64,000 bases of DNA from Flavobacteriales bacterium (GCA_002863125.1 PKEB01000006.1:24702-88701), one strand, 5' to 3'. Numbered from the stretch's first letter, positions 47,761 to 58,246 are shown. Program-made: numbers and translations. Notes: a model not told the origin generated them from the sequence alone.

Positions 47761-49020
47761 ATGAAGGTACTTGAGCAGATTGCCCCGCGATTTCCGCTGG
47801 GGATTCGGATGGCGTGGTTGGCCGTAGTTGCGATGAGCGCAGGACTAATGGCGGGATGCGGAGAAGCGACGAATGGCCCCAAAAACGCCATTTCCGGCGT
47901 TTTCACTGGTGAAAACGGGCTCGGTGTGGAGATGGACCTACGCCGTTGGGTTGCCGGCACGAATGGGCAGGTGGGCAAGTTCGAATCCATTGGAACTGCA
48001 ACCAGTGACATGCAAGGCCATTTTCAGCTCATTCCCGACCGGGCCTTGGTCTTCGATTACTACCAACTCATGGTCAGCGGCATGACCCCCATGGTCGTCA
48101 TCATGGACAGCACCATGCACGTGCACATCAAGGCTGAAATTCCAGACGGTGGCTTCATTGCAGATGCGACCATTTCCGGCTCCAAAGCCGCAGCTGAAGT
48201 GCACGAATACTATGCAAAAGCGATGCCGCTGCAAACCTCCCTGAGCATGCTGCGGGGAAGCATGCAGCGCACCAAGGATCGGAGCAAAATGCAAGAACTT
48301 TCCGACCGAGCCGCCCAAAAGAAGCTCGAGGCGGACAACTGGGCGAAGCAATTCATCCAAGACCATCCCGGCTCACCCGCTCTCTTGGGCCCGCTGGAAC
48401 ACCTCGAACCCCGTTCCAACGCTGCGCTGTTCGACCAAGTCTTGAAAGCGACTGAAGAGCAACTGCGAGATGGAGCATTCCACCAGGCAATTACCTCTGC
48501 CACCCGAAGCGCGCAAGTGACGCGTAATAACGCCCGCGACCGGGTGGTCAAGAAAGGCAACGGAGCCAACCCGCCCCGCCCCGCCAAAAACTCCCGTTAC
48601 GGCGTCGGAGATGAAGCGCCCGACATCGCCATGCGCGATCCAGACGGAAACATCCGCCGGCTCAGCGATTTGCGCGGCAAGGTGGTCTTGGTCGATTTCT
48701 GGGCGTCGTGGTGTGGACCGTGCCGCAGGGAAAATCCGAACGTGGTCCGTGCATACGAGCAGTTCAATGCCGAGGGATTTGAGGTGTTCTCAGTCTCATT
48801 GGATCAAAATGCCGACCGCTGGAAGGCCGCCATCGCCATGGATGGTTTGAATTGGCCGAATCACGTGTGCGATTTGAAAGGCTGGCAAAACGAGGCCGCT
48901 CGGGCCTACGGCGTGAGCAGCATTCCCCATGCCTTGTTGGTGGACCAAAACGGCACCATCGCCGCCACCCACCTCCGTGGCCCCGCATTGGCGGCGAAAC
49001 TGAACGAACTGCTTCGCTAA
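47761..49020 (+). CDS. Thioredoxin-like (TlpA/ResA-type) lipoprotein with DUF4369-like N-terminus
   Basis: 419 residues. The signal peptide ends AGLMAGCGEATNG, a lipobox at about Cys 38. The N-terminal domain (about 45-150) is the beta-rich DUF4369-like domain common in Bacteroidota, with a helical linker (about 150-270). The C-terminal thioredoxin fold (about 280-419) has LRGKVVLVDFWASWCGPCRRE, and VSLDQNADRWKAAIA and SIPHALLVDQNGTIAA with the cis-Pro. It is a periplasmic disulphide reductase or oxidase; the partner is not known. It follows lpxK by 20 nt, likely in the same operon. Confidence 0.9.
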   Translation: MKVLEQIAPRFPLGIRMAWLAVVAMSAGLMAGCGEATNGPKNAISGVFTGENGLGVEMDLRRWVAGTNGQVGKFESIGTATSDMQGHFQLIPDRALVFDYYQLMVSGMTPMVVIMDSTMHVHIKAEIPDGGFIADATISGSKAAAEVHEYYAKAMPLQTSLSMLRGSMQRTKDRSKMQELSDRAAQKKLEADNWAKQFIQDHPGSPALLGPLEHLEPRSNAALFDQVLKATEEQLRDGAFHQAITSATRSAQVTRNNARDRVVKKGNGANPPRPAKNSRYGVGDEAPDIAMRDPDGNIRRLSDLRGKVVLVDFWASWCGPCRRENPNVVRAYEQFNAEGFEVFSVSLDQNADRWKAAIAMDGLNWPNHVCDLKGWQNEAARAYGVSSIPHALLVDQNGTIAATHLRGPALAAKLNELLR

Positions 49021-49029
49021 CCCACCCCC

Positions 49030-49815
49030 TTGCACCGCGTTCACCTCGCCTCTGACTTGCACCTCGGTGCCCCCGATGCAGCCCACAGCCGCGAGCGCGA
49101 GTTGCGTTTTATCGGCTGGCTCGAAGACTCCGCGGCAGGCCGCAACCACGCGCAAGAAGGGCCCGCCTCCGAAATCCACTTGGTCGGAGACATCTTCGAT
49201 TTTTGGCACGAGTACAAGCACGCCGTTCCCAAAGGCGGAACGCGCCTTCTCGGCGCCATAGCCCGTGTTGTAGATAGCGGTATTCCCGTGCATTACCACA
49301 CCGGCAACCACGACCTGTGGACCTATGGATACCTCGAAGAAGAACTGGGCGTGCAATTGCACCGCGACCCCATCGTTCGCGATTTCGACGGCCTCACGTG
49401 CATGATCGGGCACGGCGACGGACTCGGGCCCGGTGATTACGGCTACAAACGCATCAAAAAAGTCTTCACTTCTCCCCTCTTGCAGTGGGCTTTCCGTTGG
49501 GTTCACCCCGACCTCGGCATCCCGTTGGCGGACTTCTTATCCAAGGACAGCCGTGCCAAGGGCGGCAAAGAAGACGCGACGTTCCAAGCACCCGAAAACG
49601 AATGGCTCTGGTCCTACAGCAAGGACATCCTGAACACCCAGGACATCGACTGCTTCATTTTTGGCCACCGCCACCTCCCTTTGGACCTCGAGGTACCACG
49701 CCCCGCAGGCGCCTCCTCAGCGGGCCCTGCGCGGTACATCAACCTGGGCGACTGGATCCAGCATTTCACCTGCGGGAAAATTGTTGACGGCACCGCGTCA
49801 CTGCTTCACCTCTGA
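49030..49815 (+). CDS. lpxH: UDP-2,3-diacylglucosamine diphosphatase, LpxH-like metallophosphatase
   Basis: 261 residues, TTG start at 49030, the only possible start since a stop (the previous gene's TAA) is 12 nt upstream in the same frame. Calcineurin-like motifs: SDLHLG (DxH), VGDIFDFWHEY (GDxxD), HTGNHDLW (GNHD), IGHGDGLGPGD (GH/GD) and FGHRHLP (GHxH). The fold and the specific FDFW motif fit LpxH, which cleaves UDP-diacylglucosamine to lipid X in lipid A synthesis. Being near lpxK supports this, though other YbbF-type phosphatases have similar motifs. It is 9 nt after the thioredoxin gene, so lpxK-trx-lpxH probably form one operon. Confidence 0.87.
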   Translation: MHRVHLASDLHLGAPDAAHSRERELRFIGWLEDSAAGRNHAQEGPASEIHLVGDIFDFWHEYKHAVPKGGTRLLGAIARVVDSGIPVHYHTGNHDLWTYGYLEEELGVQLHRDPIVRDFDGLTCMIGHGDGLGPGDYGYKRIKKVFTSPLLQWAFRWVHPDLGIPLADFLSKDSRAKGGKEDATFQAPENEWLWSYSKDILNTQDIDCFIFGHRHLPLDLEVPRPAGASSAGPARYINLGDWIQHFTCGKIVDGTASLLHL

Positions 49816-49835
49816 TTCCCTTCGCTTCACCAGCG

Positions 49836-49873
49836 CAAAAAAATCCCCAGCCTTGCGGCCAGGGATTCTTCAA
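49836..49873 (-). terminator. Probable terminator of the large secreted protein gene
   Basis: On the minus strand, aatccctggcc and ggctggggatt pair with two mismatches around GCAA and are followed by TTTTTTT. It lies about 17 nt after the stop at 49890 and sits in the convergent gap with lpxH. Confidence 0.55.
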
Positions 49874-49889
49874 TTCGTTTTTGACTCAA

Positions 49890-52800
49890 TTAGTGGCGGA
49901 CCAAGAGCTTCGCAGTTTCTTGGAACAGGCCATTGACCAAGCGCACAATGTACTGGCCATTCGGCAGCGCACTTGCGTCCACAACCAATGGACCACCCAC
50001 GTAGCCAGTCACAGACTGGTCGACTGCCAAGCGCCCCATCAGGTCAAACACCTGCAACTGGAAGTCGCCTTTCATCGCGCCTGACTGAACCGTGAAGTTC
50101 GCGTCGCTGACCGGGTTCGGGTACACCAACAAGCCCTGTGCTTGCGCCGCTACGTCCTCGTCGATGTCCTCAACGTCCAAGAACAAGTCGGAGCGGAAGA
50201 TGCCACGTCCGTGCGTCGCTGCGTAGATCGCTCCTTGGTTTGATGGATTAACCCAAGGTGCAGCACCGCGCCACTGCTGCTTCAAATCGAAGACTGGGGC
50301 GGTTGCTTGGTCAGGTGCCGAAGCCATGTTCTGGTTGGCCATGACCCAATCGTCGCCGCCGTTGTCCGTGGCGAAGATGCCGTATTCAGTTCCAATCAAG
50401 ATGGTCTCACCGGAGGGGTCCATCGCGTCAATGATGACATCGTAGCAAGGCAATTTGCTCAATCCGCTCACGTTCCAGATGTTCATCCAGTTGACGTCGT
50501 CATCCAAGGCGTTGAATGTTTCTTGCACCTTGCCTGAAGAGACATTACCGTATCCGCCCACCGTGATGACCACGTGGTTCGGGTTGTTCGGATCGACAGA
50601 GATGCCAGTGATGGCCGCACCCACCGTTTGGATGAGCTTGCCCATATTCGACGGGACATCGTCTTGAGTGTAGATGTCCTCCATGCCGGAGAAGCGGTAC
50701 AACTTACCATCCCAACCGCTTACGAACATGTGGTTACCGGCTTCTGGTTCGACGTTTACCGTGAACTCCACAGCCTTTGTCCCGGTTCCTGCAGGCGCGT
50801 TGCCCAAGCGAACCCAGTTCGGGGTCGTGTTGAAGTTCAATCCATCGCGTGTCATCCAGATGCCATTGCCGCCATTGAATCCGGCAATGGTCATGGTGGT
50901 GTACGGATCGCGCACCTTCAAGCGACCAGCTACATCGTACAACGTATCCGCAGCGTGGAAGTAAACGGTGTCGCATACTTCCATGACATCGTACACCTCT
51001 ACTTCTGCAAAAGTGGTGTCGTAGCCAACGGTGTTGTACACCCACTCGTCCCAGTCCTCAATGTAAACCGAGTCAACGATTGGCGTGATGTCTGTAATGA
51101 CGAGGTCGGTACCCGTCAAGGTGCTGTCCGAGTAGCATTCCAATTGGGCTTCCGCTTCCTGCGGATCCAACCAGAAGTAATCAGGATCTTCCGTCAGCGG
51201 CGCATCCAACACACGCTCCGGACGCTCCAACATATCGTAATAAGGAAGCTCAACACCTTCGGGCAGCGTGTATTCGAAATCCAAATTTTGGTTGGATGTC
51301 GACAAGGCGAAGGTGCTGTCCGTCACAGTCTCTCCGTATGGGTTGACCAAGATGATTTCGCGCTGTGTGTCGGGGTCATCGGTGTTTTCGTACAAACGAA
51401 CCACCGAGTAGAATTGACCAATTTCACCTTCTTCATTAGCCAAATCAATGATGTTGGCATCCCAGAAGTCTCCGTAGTTGGCAACAGAGCCCGGTGCAAC
51501 CGTTCCGCGTGACAAGCCACCGTTCTGCGAAGTAGCGTAGAAGGCATACTCATAGCCTACCGCTTCGGTAACCTGCGAAATGGCACAGTCGAAACCATCA
51601 CCGCCCTGTACTTCTACCGCTTCCTGGTCACTCAAGAAGTAACCGCTCGCCGGGATGAACAAGGAACCGTTGTCCTGCGTACCACCCATGGCTGCGCTGC
51701 GAGCACTGTGGTCCATGCCGTAGAATTGCGTGACTGCGAGGTCTCGGTTGATATCGATGTAGGTTTCGCCTCCGTTAGTGCTCTTGTAAATACCGCCGTC
51801 GGTAGCAACGTACATGTTGCCGGAGGGGACGAACATCACTTCGTGCACGTCGGCGTGGACATCGATGTCTGTTCCGGCAAAGTCGAACGCATACGCCGCC
51901 AACTCAGCTTGCTGGTTGGGACCTGAGCGCCACAATTCGATACCACCTACGTAAGCCAAATCCGGCTGGCCTTGTGCAATGCCCAATGCCAAATCATAGA
52001 TGCCTTGGTTCCGAGGAAGCGGCGTGGCTTCGAGGATATCGTTGGGCCAAACATTTGACCATGATTCTTCTTGACCTGCGTTGTACGAATGGTACAGACC
52101 GCCGAATGAGCCTCCGCTCGTTGCGAAAACCGCAAATGCGTGGTTGGGATCATCAATGCTGATGTCCACGCGCACGCGGCCGTTGCCCGACTGGGGAAGA
52201 ACCGTATCGTCATTGTTCGAACCTGAAACGCTGTTGAATGACGTAAAGTCGTTGCCCTCACTGCGGAACACACGGCAGTTGCCCATACCAATCAACATGT
52301 AAGATCCGTCGTGGGCAACAGCGATGTCCGCTACGGCACCGTTGATGTCGTTGCTGGGGCTCATGGTCATCACGCCATTCTCGATGAAACCGAAACCAGC
52401 GTTACAACCGAACCAGACGCGGTCCTCATCATTGGGGTCCGCCACCATGGCGTCCACCGCAGCGAAGTTGCCTGAACCGAATTCACCGGGATCAGTGCCC
52501 TCCACCATTTCGAAGTTCTCGCCATCTGCAGACCAATAAATACCGCGGCCACGGAAGGAGCTTCCGCCTTCGCCGCCTCCACCTTCGAACAGGGAGCCTG
52601 AACCCACGTAGACGTGGCCGTTCTTGGTGATGCCAATGGAACCGATCATCATCTGATCGATGCCAAATACTTGGTTCCAGTCATTGCCTCCGTTGTCACT
52701 CTTCCACAATCCACCAGATACAGAACCTGCGTAGAGCACTTGCTCCTCGCTTCCGTCTTCCGGGATGATGGCCGCAATGGCACGAACACGGCCACCGATG

Positions 52801-53117
52801 TTATCGGGACCCATCTCGTTCCAGTAGTGCTCCGTCGCGCGGTTGTTGCTCGATTGGTTGGCGGCGAAACGCTCCACCTCGTGGCGGAGTTCGCGCAAAC
52901 CGTCTTCGTTCATCTCTCCGGTCTCAATGTCGCCACGCAGCAATTTCTGGATTTCCCAAGCGCCTTCAGGCGACTGAGTAAGCTGAGCAGCGGTGCGCGG
53001 TGCGTAGGTCGCTTGATCCGAATCAGCAGCAACAGGGTCAGTGGAGTTGCTCATTTGCCATCCTGCGAAAGCTAGGACGGCAGCAGCAGAAGCAGTGAAT
53101 ACAGATTTCAATTGCAT
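49890..53117 (-). CDS. Very large secreted sortilin/BNR-repeat-type protein with T9SS sorting domain
   Basis: 1075 residues from the ATG at 53117 (an upstream in-frame ATG at 53174 is less likely). A signal-anchor-like N-terminus (LKSVFTASAAAVLAFAGWQM) precedes two blocks of BNR/VPS10-like propeller repeats, recognisable by Asp-box-like strings such as VLYAGSVSGGLWKSDNGGN, YWSADGENFEMVEG, MYVATDGGIYKSTNGGETY and GIFATDNGGDDWVMAN. The end is a T9SS type A domain (LLVYPNPVSDANFTVQSG to LPNGQYIVRLVNG). Such proteins are annotated as glycosyl hydrolases or sortilin-like, but no catalytic residues can be assigned. A role in adhesion or glycan binding is as likely. It is followed by a terminator. 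Confidence 0.85.
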   Translation of the reverse strand: MQLKSVFTASAAAVLAFAGWQMSNSTDPVAADSDQATYAPRTAAQLTQSPEGAWEIQKLLRGDIETGEMNEDGLRELRHEVERFAANQSSNNRATEHYWNEMGPDNIGGRVRAIAAIIPEDGSEEQVLYAGSVSGGLWKSDNGGNDWNQVFGIDQMMIGSIGITKNGHVYVGSGSLFEGGGGEGGSSFRGRGIYWSADGENFEMVEGTDPGEFGSGNFAAVDAMVADPNDEDRVWFGCNAGFGFIENGVMTMSPSNDINGAVADIAVAHDGSYMLIGMGNCRVFRSEGNDFTSFNSVSGSNNDDTVLPQSGNGRVRVDISIDDPNHAFAVFATSGGSFGGLYHSYNAGQEESWSNVWPNDILEATPLPRNQGIYDLALGIAQGQPDLAYVGGIELWRSGPNQQAELAAYAFDFAGTDIDVHADVHEVMFVPSGNMYVATDGGIYKSTNGGETYIDINRDLAVTQFYGMDHSARSAAMGGTQDNGSLFIPASGYFLSDQEAVEVQGGDGFDCAISQVTEAVGYEYAFYATSQNGGLSRGTVAPGSVANYGDFWDANIIDLANEEGEIGQFYSVVRLYENTDDPDTQREIILVNPYGETVTDSTFALSTSNQNLDFEYTLPEGVELPYYDMLERPERVLDAPLTEDPDYFWLDPQEAEAQLECYSDSTLTGTDLVITDITPIVDSVYIEDWDEWVYNTVGYDTTFAEVEVYDVMEVCDTVYFHAADTLYDVAGRLKVRDPYTTMTIAGFNGGNGIWMTRDGLNFNTTPNWVRLGNAPAGTGTKAVEFTVNVEPEAGNHMFVSGWDGKLYRFSGMEDIYTQDDVPSNMGKLIQTVGAAITGISVDPNNPNHVVITVGGYGNVSSGKVQETFNALDDDVNWMNIWNVSGLSKLPCYDVIIDAMDPSGETILIGTEYGIFATDNGGDDWVMANQNMASAPDQATAPVFDLKQQWRGAAPWVNPSNQGAIYAATHGRGIFRSDLFLDVEDIDEDVAAQAQGLLVYPNPVSDANFTVQSGAMKGDFQLQVFDLMGRLAVDQSVTGYVGGPLVVDASALPNGQYIVRLVNGLFQETAKLLVRH

Positions 53118-53270
53118 GGTCTGGGTTTTGTCAATCAGGAATTCGAAAGTTACAACAAACGAAGCGCCTGTCAACTCATTCTGTTCACGACTTCCGCACC
53201 AATTTCAGGCTGAGGGGAATAAGCGGCTTAAAATCGATGCGCAGTGGCACTGCAAGTCACGCTGCAGGGG

Positions 53271-54152
<882 letters not shown>

Positions 54153-54155
54153 GGC

Positions 54156-54962
54156 TTACCGGGTCCAGTTTCTTCCGACTTCAAAGGTCGCAAATAAGGT
54201 GACAAACAAGCGGTTGTTCTGTTCAAAATTCGCAGCAAAGACCTCAGGTGCCACAAGGAAGGCGTCGACCGATACCCCGGTGGTCAGGGCTTTGGGAATG
54301 AACCGTTCGTCGCCATATTCGAATTCCAACCCGTACGTAACGTGCACACCGGGCACCACGGTCAACTCATCCAGCCCGTTGCTCCAATCGGCCCGGCCGT
54401 AAATGTTGTCCGAAAAATGCGCGTCGGGATCATACCGCTCTGTAGCAATGTAATCGTAGGGGATGTCCGGATAGCCGATTTCCAAGTAGACCGGTTTCAA
54501 CACCGCCAACGCCGCTCCCGCCTTCCAAAATGTGCTGAATCGAACCGCGTCGCGCCGCAGTTTTTCGGAACGAAGTTTCTGCTTGCCGTACCACAACCGC
54601 AGGATCTGCAGCGTGTTCTGTTTGCCGTAGACGTACGGTCGTCCGTTTTCGTAAATGGGGTTGCTCGTCTGGATTTCCTTCGGGTGCTTGAAATAAGCCA
54701 AATCGACCCCGATGTTCCGCACGGCAAAGGCATTGCTGTAGAAGCCTCGGCGGGCCATGACGCCGATGCCTTGGGTGTGAAACAACACCCCTACTTGGTA
54801 TTCATCCGTCAACGGAACATTTACCTTGCCATCGCGGTACACCGCTTGATCGCCCGTCAGAGGGGCATCCGTGCTCTGCGCTCGGACGCACTCAAACGGT
54901 CCGAAGCACCCCAAAGTGAGGGCAACTCCGACCAACAAGAATCCGAGACGCGAAACGGGCAT
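54156..54962 (-). CDS. Predicted outer-membrane beta-barrel protein, family unrecognised
   Basis: 268 residues. A signal peptide (1-29, with LLVGVALTLGCFGPFECVRA ending before QSTD) is followed by alternating strands such as YQVGVLFHTQGIGVMARRG and VRNIGVDLAYFKHPKE, and the chain ends ATFEVGRNWTR. Tyr- and charge-rich loops with GKQNTLQILRLWYGKQKL lie between. I do not recognise the family; small proteins like this are found beside lipA in some Bacteroidota, but no function is known to me. It shares an operon with lipA. Confidence 0.72.
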   Translation of the reverse strand: MPVSRLGFLLVGVALTLGCFGPFECVRAQSTDAPLTGDQAVYRDGKVNVPLTDEYQVGVLFHTQGIGVMARRGFYSNAFAVRNIGVDLAYFKHPKEIQTSNPIYENGRPYVYGKQNTLQILRLWYGKQKLRSEKLRRDAVRFSTFWKAGAALAVLKPVYLEIGYPDIPYDYIATERYDPDAHFSDNIYGRADWSNGLDELTVVPGVHVTYGLEFEYGDERFIPKALTTGVSVDAFLVAPEVFAANFEQNNRLFVTLFATFEVGRNWTR

Positions 54963-54966
54963 GGTT

Positions 54967-54974
54967 CAAATTTA
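54967..54974 (-). promoter_or_regulatory. -7 box (TAAATTTG) of the outer-membrane protein-lipA operon
   Basis: An exact TAnnTTTG match ending 4 nt before the ATG at 54962. A TTG at the right distance is not present. A leaderless or nearly leaderless message is suggested. Confidence 0.45.
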
Positions 54975-55028
54975 GCGCGGAAAGCGGTACTTCGTTGCAC
55001 CTTTGCAAGCATTAAGAAAGTCCCCAAC

Positions 55029-55448
55029 ATGACGAGTACGACTCCACACTACACGCTTGCCTACCAAGGCCAATTGCGCACCGCGATGCAGCATTTGCAA
55101 TCCAACAGCCAAGTCATCACAGACGCGCCGATCGACAACCGAGGGAAGGGTGAAGCCTTCTCACCGACCGACCTTGTCAGCGCAGGCCTCGCAAGTTGCG
55201 TCATGACCATCATGGCCATCAAAGCTGGAGACATGGGCCACGAAACCATTGATATGGAAGCGCGCGTTTGGAAAACCATGGCGTCCAATCCGCGGCGGAT
55301 TGCCCGAATTCAAGTGGAGCTAGACCTGCACATCCCGGAGGTCACAAATCAGCAAAAGCTCATTTTAGAGCGCACAACGAAAGCGTGTCCTGTGGCGCGC
55401 TCTTTGCACCCGGACACGAAAAAGGAAGTCGTCTTCAATTGGCGGTGA
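55029..55448 (+). CDS. OsmC/Ohr-family peroxiredoxin-like protein
   Basis: 139 residues, typical OsmC size. The active-site cysteines are C57 in GLASCVMTIMAI and C120 in TTKACPVARSL, the two conserved thiols that reduce organic peroxides. The helix with PTDLVSAGLASC and the sheet that follows give the OsmC fold. It is likely an organic hydroperoxide reductase of the YhfA/OsmC subgroup. The ATG at 55029 is chosen; the frame stays open upstream inside the divergent gene. It converges with the small lipoprotein gene with no gap. Confidence 0.9.
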   Translation: MTSTTPHYTLAYQGQLRTAMQHLQSNSQVITDAPIDNRGKGEAFSPTDLVSAGLASCVMTIMAIKAGDMGHETIDMEARVWKTMASNPRRIARIQVELDLHIPEVTNQQKLILERTTKACPVARSLHPDTKKEVVFNWR

Positions 55449-55565
55449 TTACTCGCATACCTCCACCTCAGCATACGCTGCACAAGCGGAGTAACTCGTC
55501 GCACAAGAAGCGAAGAGCGATGCGGCCAACACCAGGCCAATGGTCCATTGAAAAAACCGTTTCAT
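55449..55565 (-). CDS. Small lipoprotein of 38 residues
   Basis: The minus-strand frame from the ATG at 55565 starts MKRFFQWTIGLVLAASLFAS followed by Cys 21, a clean lipobox, and ends after 38 residues in an acidic segment with Cys 28 and Cys 37. Tiny lipoproteins with a Ser/Tyr-Cys-Ala-Tyr core of this kind occur widely in Bacteroidota and have no known function. It is real-looking because the signal peptide is textbook and the gene fits exactly between osmC (no gap) and rmuC. Confidence 0.65.
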   Translation of the reverse strand: MKRFFQWTIGLVLAASLFASCATSYSACAAYAEVEVCE

Positions 55566-55641
55566 CTTTCGGTTGTTAAAAGTTCAATATCCACTACGGG
55601 TCAACGCTTACGAAGGTTGCGTTTAGATGTATATTCCGCTC

Positions 55642-56991
55642 ATGGAGTCGTCGCAACTTATCACCATCCTCATCTTAATACTCGCCCTGCTGACCGCCGG
55701 AATCCTTTTGCTGGCGCGGCAATTGGCGCGAAGAGGAAGTGACTCAATTGCCGCCGATCCCGAAGCGGAACGGGTGCGATTTGACCGCGACCAATTGCAG
55801 GCCGAGTTGGAACGAACCCGCGAGGAATTGTCCGGCACGCGCCAGGAACTGCAAGCGGCCATCCAGGCCCGGAGCAAGGCTGAGCAGCGCTACGAAGACC
55901 ACGCGCAGGAAGCCGAGAACCGCAGAACCGAACTGAAGCGGGAGTTCGACCTGTTGGCGCGCGACATCATTGAAAAGAACGCCGAACGCCACCAGAAGCA
56001 CCTCAGTGAAGGCGGCAAGGAGACGTTATCAGCCGTGGTCAAGCCCATTCAGGAAAAATTCATCGAGTTGCAAAACCAGATGAACAAGTTTTACGGCGAC
56101 GAACGAGAGCAGTTAGGGCAACTGGACAAAGAACTCGAGAAGCTGTTCTCTCTCAATCAAAGCCTGCAGGCGGAAGCCAAGCACCTCACCAACGCCTTGA
56201 AGGGCGAATCGAAGGTGCAAGGCGACTGGGGCGAATACCAATTGGAGCGCATCCTTGAGCAGGTGGGCCTTGTAGAAGGCATTCACTATTCAAAGCAATC
56301 GTCACAGCGGGATGAGGCGGGCAAGCTGTACCGACCGGATTTCCTCATCTACCTCCCCGACGATAAAGTGCTCATCATCGACAGCAAGGTCAGTTTAACG
56401 GCGTACGAGCGCATGACCCAGGCTGACGACCCCACCATCATTGAACAAGAACGAACGGCGCACGCTGCGAGTGTTTCGGCACACATCAAAGGGTTGGGCA
56501 AAAAAAACTACGCCGAACTTTATGGCAAGAGCACGGACTATACCCTAATGTTCATGCCGGTGGAGGCATCGTGGGTGGCATTGGACCAACACCTCCTGCG
56601 GCTGCAAGAAGAGGCGCTGGGCCAAAACGTCCTGCTCGTTTCAACCAGCACCTTGATCGCGACCCTGCGCACCATCAGCTACGTCTGGCAGCAGGAAGAG
56701 CAAAAGGCGAACATCCAGAAAATCGCCGAGCGCGGCAGCAAGCTCTACCACCAGATCTATGCATTTCTAGACGAGTTCTCCAAAATCCGCACCCAGCTCA
56801 CCCGGGCGCAGTCTTCCTACGACGACGCCCTCGTGAAACTGAAAGGGCGGCAAGGTGCGCTGTACCAAGCCGAGCAAATGCGCGAATTGGGTGTCAACGT
56901 CAAAGCGCGCATTCCGGAGGAATTCACAGCAGACCTCCCCGCTGCACCGCTTGAACTTCCCGAGGAACCCACCGAATCGGAACAGACCTGA
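55642..56991 (+). CDS. rmuC: DNA recombination protein RmuC
   Basis: 449 residues. An N-terminal membrane helix (LITILILILALLTAGILLLA) is followed by a coiled coil (about 35-195) and the nuclease-like RmuC domain (about 195-410): KGESKVQGDWGEYQLERILEQ, LYRPDFLIYLPDDKVLIIDSKVSLTAYE, and TLMFMPVEASWVALD. It acts with DNA breakage or recombination repair and resembles PD-D/ExK nucleases (D and DSK in the IIDSKV motif). I prefer the ATG at 55642 because TATATTCC lies 4 nt upstream as a -7-like box; the ATG at 55627 would add five residues. The stop overlaps the next ATG (TGATG). Confidence 0.93.
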   Translation: MESSQLITILILILALLTAGILLLARQLARRGSDSIAADPEAERVRFDRDQLQAELERTREELSGTRQELQAAIQARSKAEQRYEDHAQEAENRRTELKREFDLLARDIIEKNAERHQKHLSEGGKETLSAVVKPIQEKFIELQNQMNKFYGDEREQLGQLDKELEKLFSLNQSLQAEAKHLTNALKGESKVQGDWGEYQLERILEQVGLVEGIHYSKQSSQRDEAGKLYRPDFLIYLPDDKVLIIDSKVSLTAYERMTQADDPTIIEQERTAHAASVSAHIKGLGKKNYAELYGKSTDYTLMFMPVEASWVALDQHLLRLQEEALGQNVLLVSTSTLIATLRTISYVWQQEEQKANIQKIAERGSKLYHQIYAFLDEFSKIRTQLTRAQSSYDDALVKLKGRQGALYQAEQMRELGVNVKARIPEEFTADLPAAPLELPEEPTESEQT

Positions 56992-58238
56992 TGACGCTGC
57001 GGACGTCTATTATCTGGGGGGCCACCGGCCTGATCATCGCATCGCTCTCCGGCTGCGGAGCGTCGGGCACGTCATTGGGGAAATCCAACCAACGGCCATA
57101 CGACTTTGAAGCCCACATCCTTCACCCCCGGTGCGCCGTGCTGCCAGTGGGCATCGACAGCGTGGACGTCTACCTCGATTGGTCGCGGGAAGAGGCCTTA
57201 TTCCTTCGGAATTCACCGCAAAGTCCATTTACAGCCAGCCTCCAACTCAAAGCCGGTACGTTTGAGGTGACGTGGAGCGACACACTCGCGGATTTCGCCC
57301 CCCGGCGGGACCGGAAACAATGGCGCGTCTCGCTCGCAGAATTTGCCTCGGAATGGAACCAATCGACCAACCTCATTCCGATGCAGTTGAATGATGTGCA
57401 CCGAAATGCCACCGCCACTTGGAGCGTACCGCTGCCGCAACCGGGCATTCCCCGAACGCCATTTCACAGCGATGGGTGGCCGGTGCACGACGGATTTGCC
57501 GTAGCTGGGGACACCCTCTTCTTCGAGAGTGCACCGGGCAGCCGGTGGCAACATGCAAGCATCGAAGTACCGAGGATTATGCCCGCTCCGCCGTTTTCAC
57601 AAGTCAAAGATAAAAGTGACACCCTTCAACCGGCGATCCGTTCCGATTGGAATACGGACGACACCGGCTGGAGCGGCTACATTGTGCAGCCTGGAATCAA
57701 CGTTGTCGGCCAGCCCACCTCGAGCGGCACGTTGCGCCTGGCGCACCGCATTGTCGGAACAACGGAAGACCACCCGTTGGTTCGGGACCTGCAGCTCATG
57801 ATCCAATCCAGCCGCTACATCACGTCCCGCAAAGAGTACGAGCGCATGGTAAATGCCTCGGATCCTAAGGCAGCCCTCGATGCCTTCTGGCTGAGCTGCG
57901 GAAACGAAAAAGAAGCGTCGGCCACGTTGATTGCGACATATTACGGTCGCGTAGAAGAAGCCAACCGATACTTCTCCGGGGTGCACCCAGGGTGGCGTAC
58001 TGACCGAGGCATGGTGCACATCGTGTTTGGGATTCCCAACAAAGTACGCCGAGGGCCGGACAGCGAATGGTGGATATACGGGGAAGAAGGCTCTGCCAAT
58101 GCCCTCGTATTCCGCTTTCTGCATATCGAACACCCATGGGACAGCGAATTCTACGTCCTGAGCCGCAGCATTCAATTTCGATCGCCGTGGGACCGCATGG
58201 TCACAAATTGGCGCAACGGCCGCATCAAAGCGGATTGA
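56991..58238 (+). CDS. GWxTD domain lipoprotein
   Basis: 415 residues. The signal peptide ends ASLSGCGASGTSL (lipobox). The N-terminal half holds beta-sandwich strands (EVTWSDTLADFAPR and similar). The C-terminal half contains the family motif GWRTDRGMVHIVFGIPNKVRR, preceded by EANRYFSGVHPGW, then EWWIYGEEG and VLSRSIQFRSPWDRMV. GWxTD proteins are restricted mainly to Bacteroidota and relatives and have no established function. It is translationally coupled to rmuC by the TGATG overlap. A promoter box for the next gene follows its stop. Confidence 0.92.
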   Translation: MTLRTSIIWGATGLIIASLSGCGASGTSLGKSNQRPYDFEAHILHPRCAVLPVGIDSVDVYLDWSREEALFLRNSPQSPFTASLQLKAGTFEVTWSDTLADFAPRRDRKQWRVSLAEFASEWNQSTNLIPMQLNDVHRNATATWSVPLPQPGIPRTPFHSDGWPVHDGFAVAGDTLFFESAPGSRWQHASIEVPRIMPAPPFSQVKDKSDTLQPAIRSDWNTDDTGWSGYIVQPGINVVGQPTSSGTLRLAHRIVGTTEDHPLVRDLQLMIQSSRYITSRKEYERMVNASDPKAALDAFWLSCGNEKEASATLIATYYGRVEEANRYFSGVHPGWRTDRGMVHIVFGIPNKVRRGPDSEWWIYGEEGSANALVFRFLHIEHPWDSEFYVLSRSIQFRSPWDRMVTNWRNGRIKAD

Positions 58239-58246
58239 TTTGCCGG

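Noticed and set aside
49890..53117. Glycosyl hydrolase (sialidase) call from Asp-box-like repeats
   Set aside because: No sialidase Arg triad or FRIP motif is visible; sortilin/BNR repeats alone do not show hydrolase activity.
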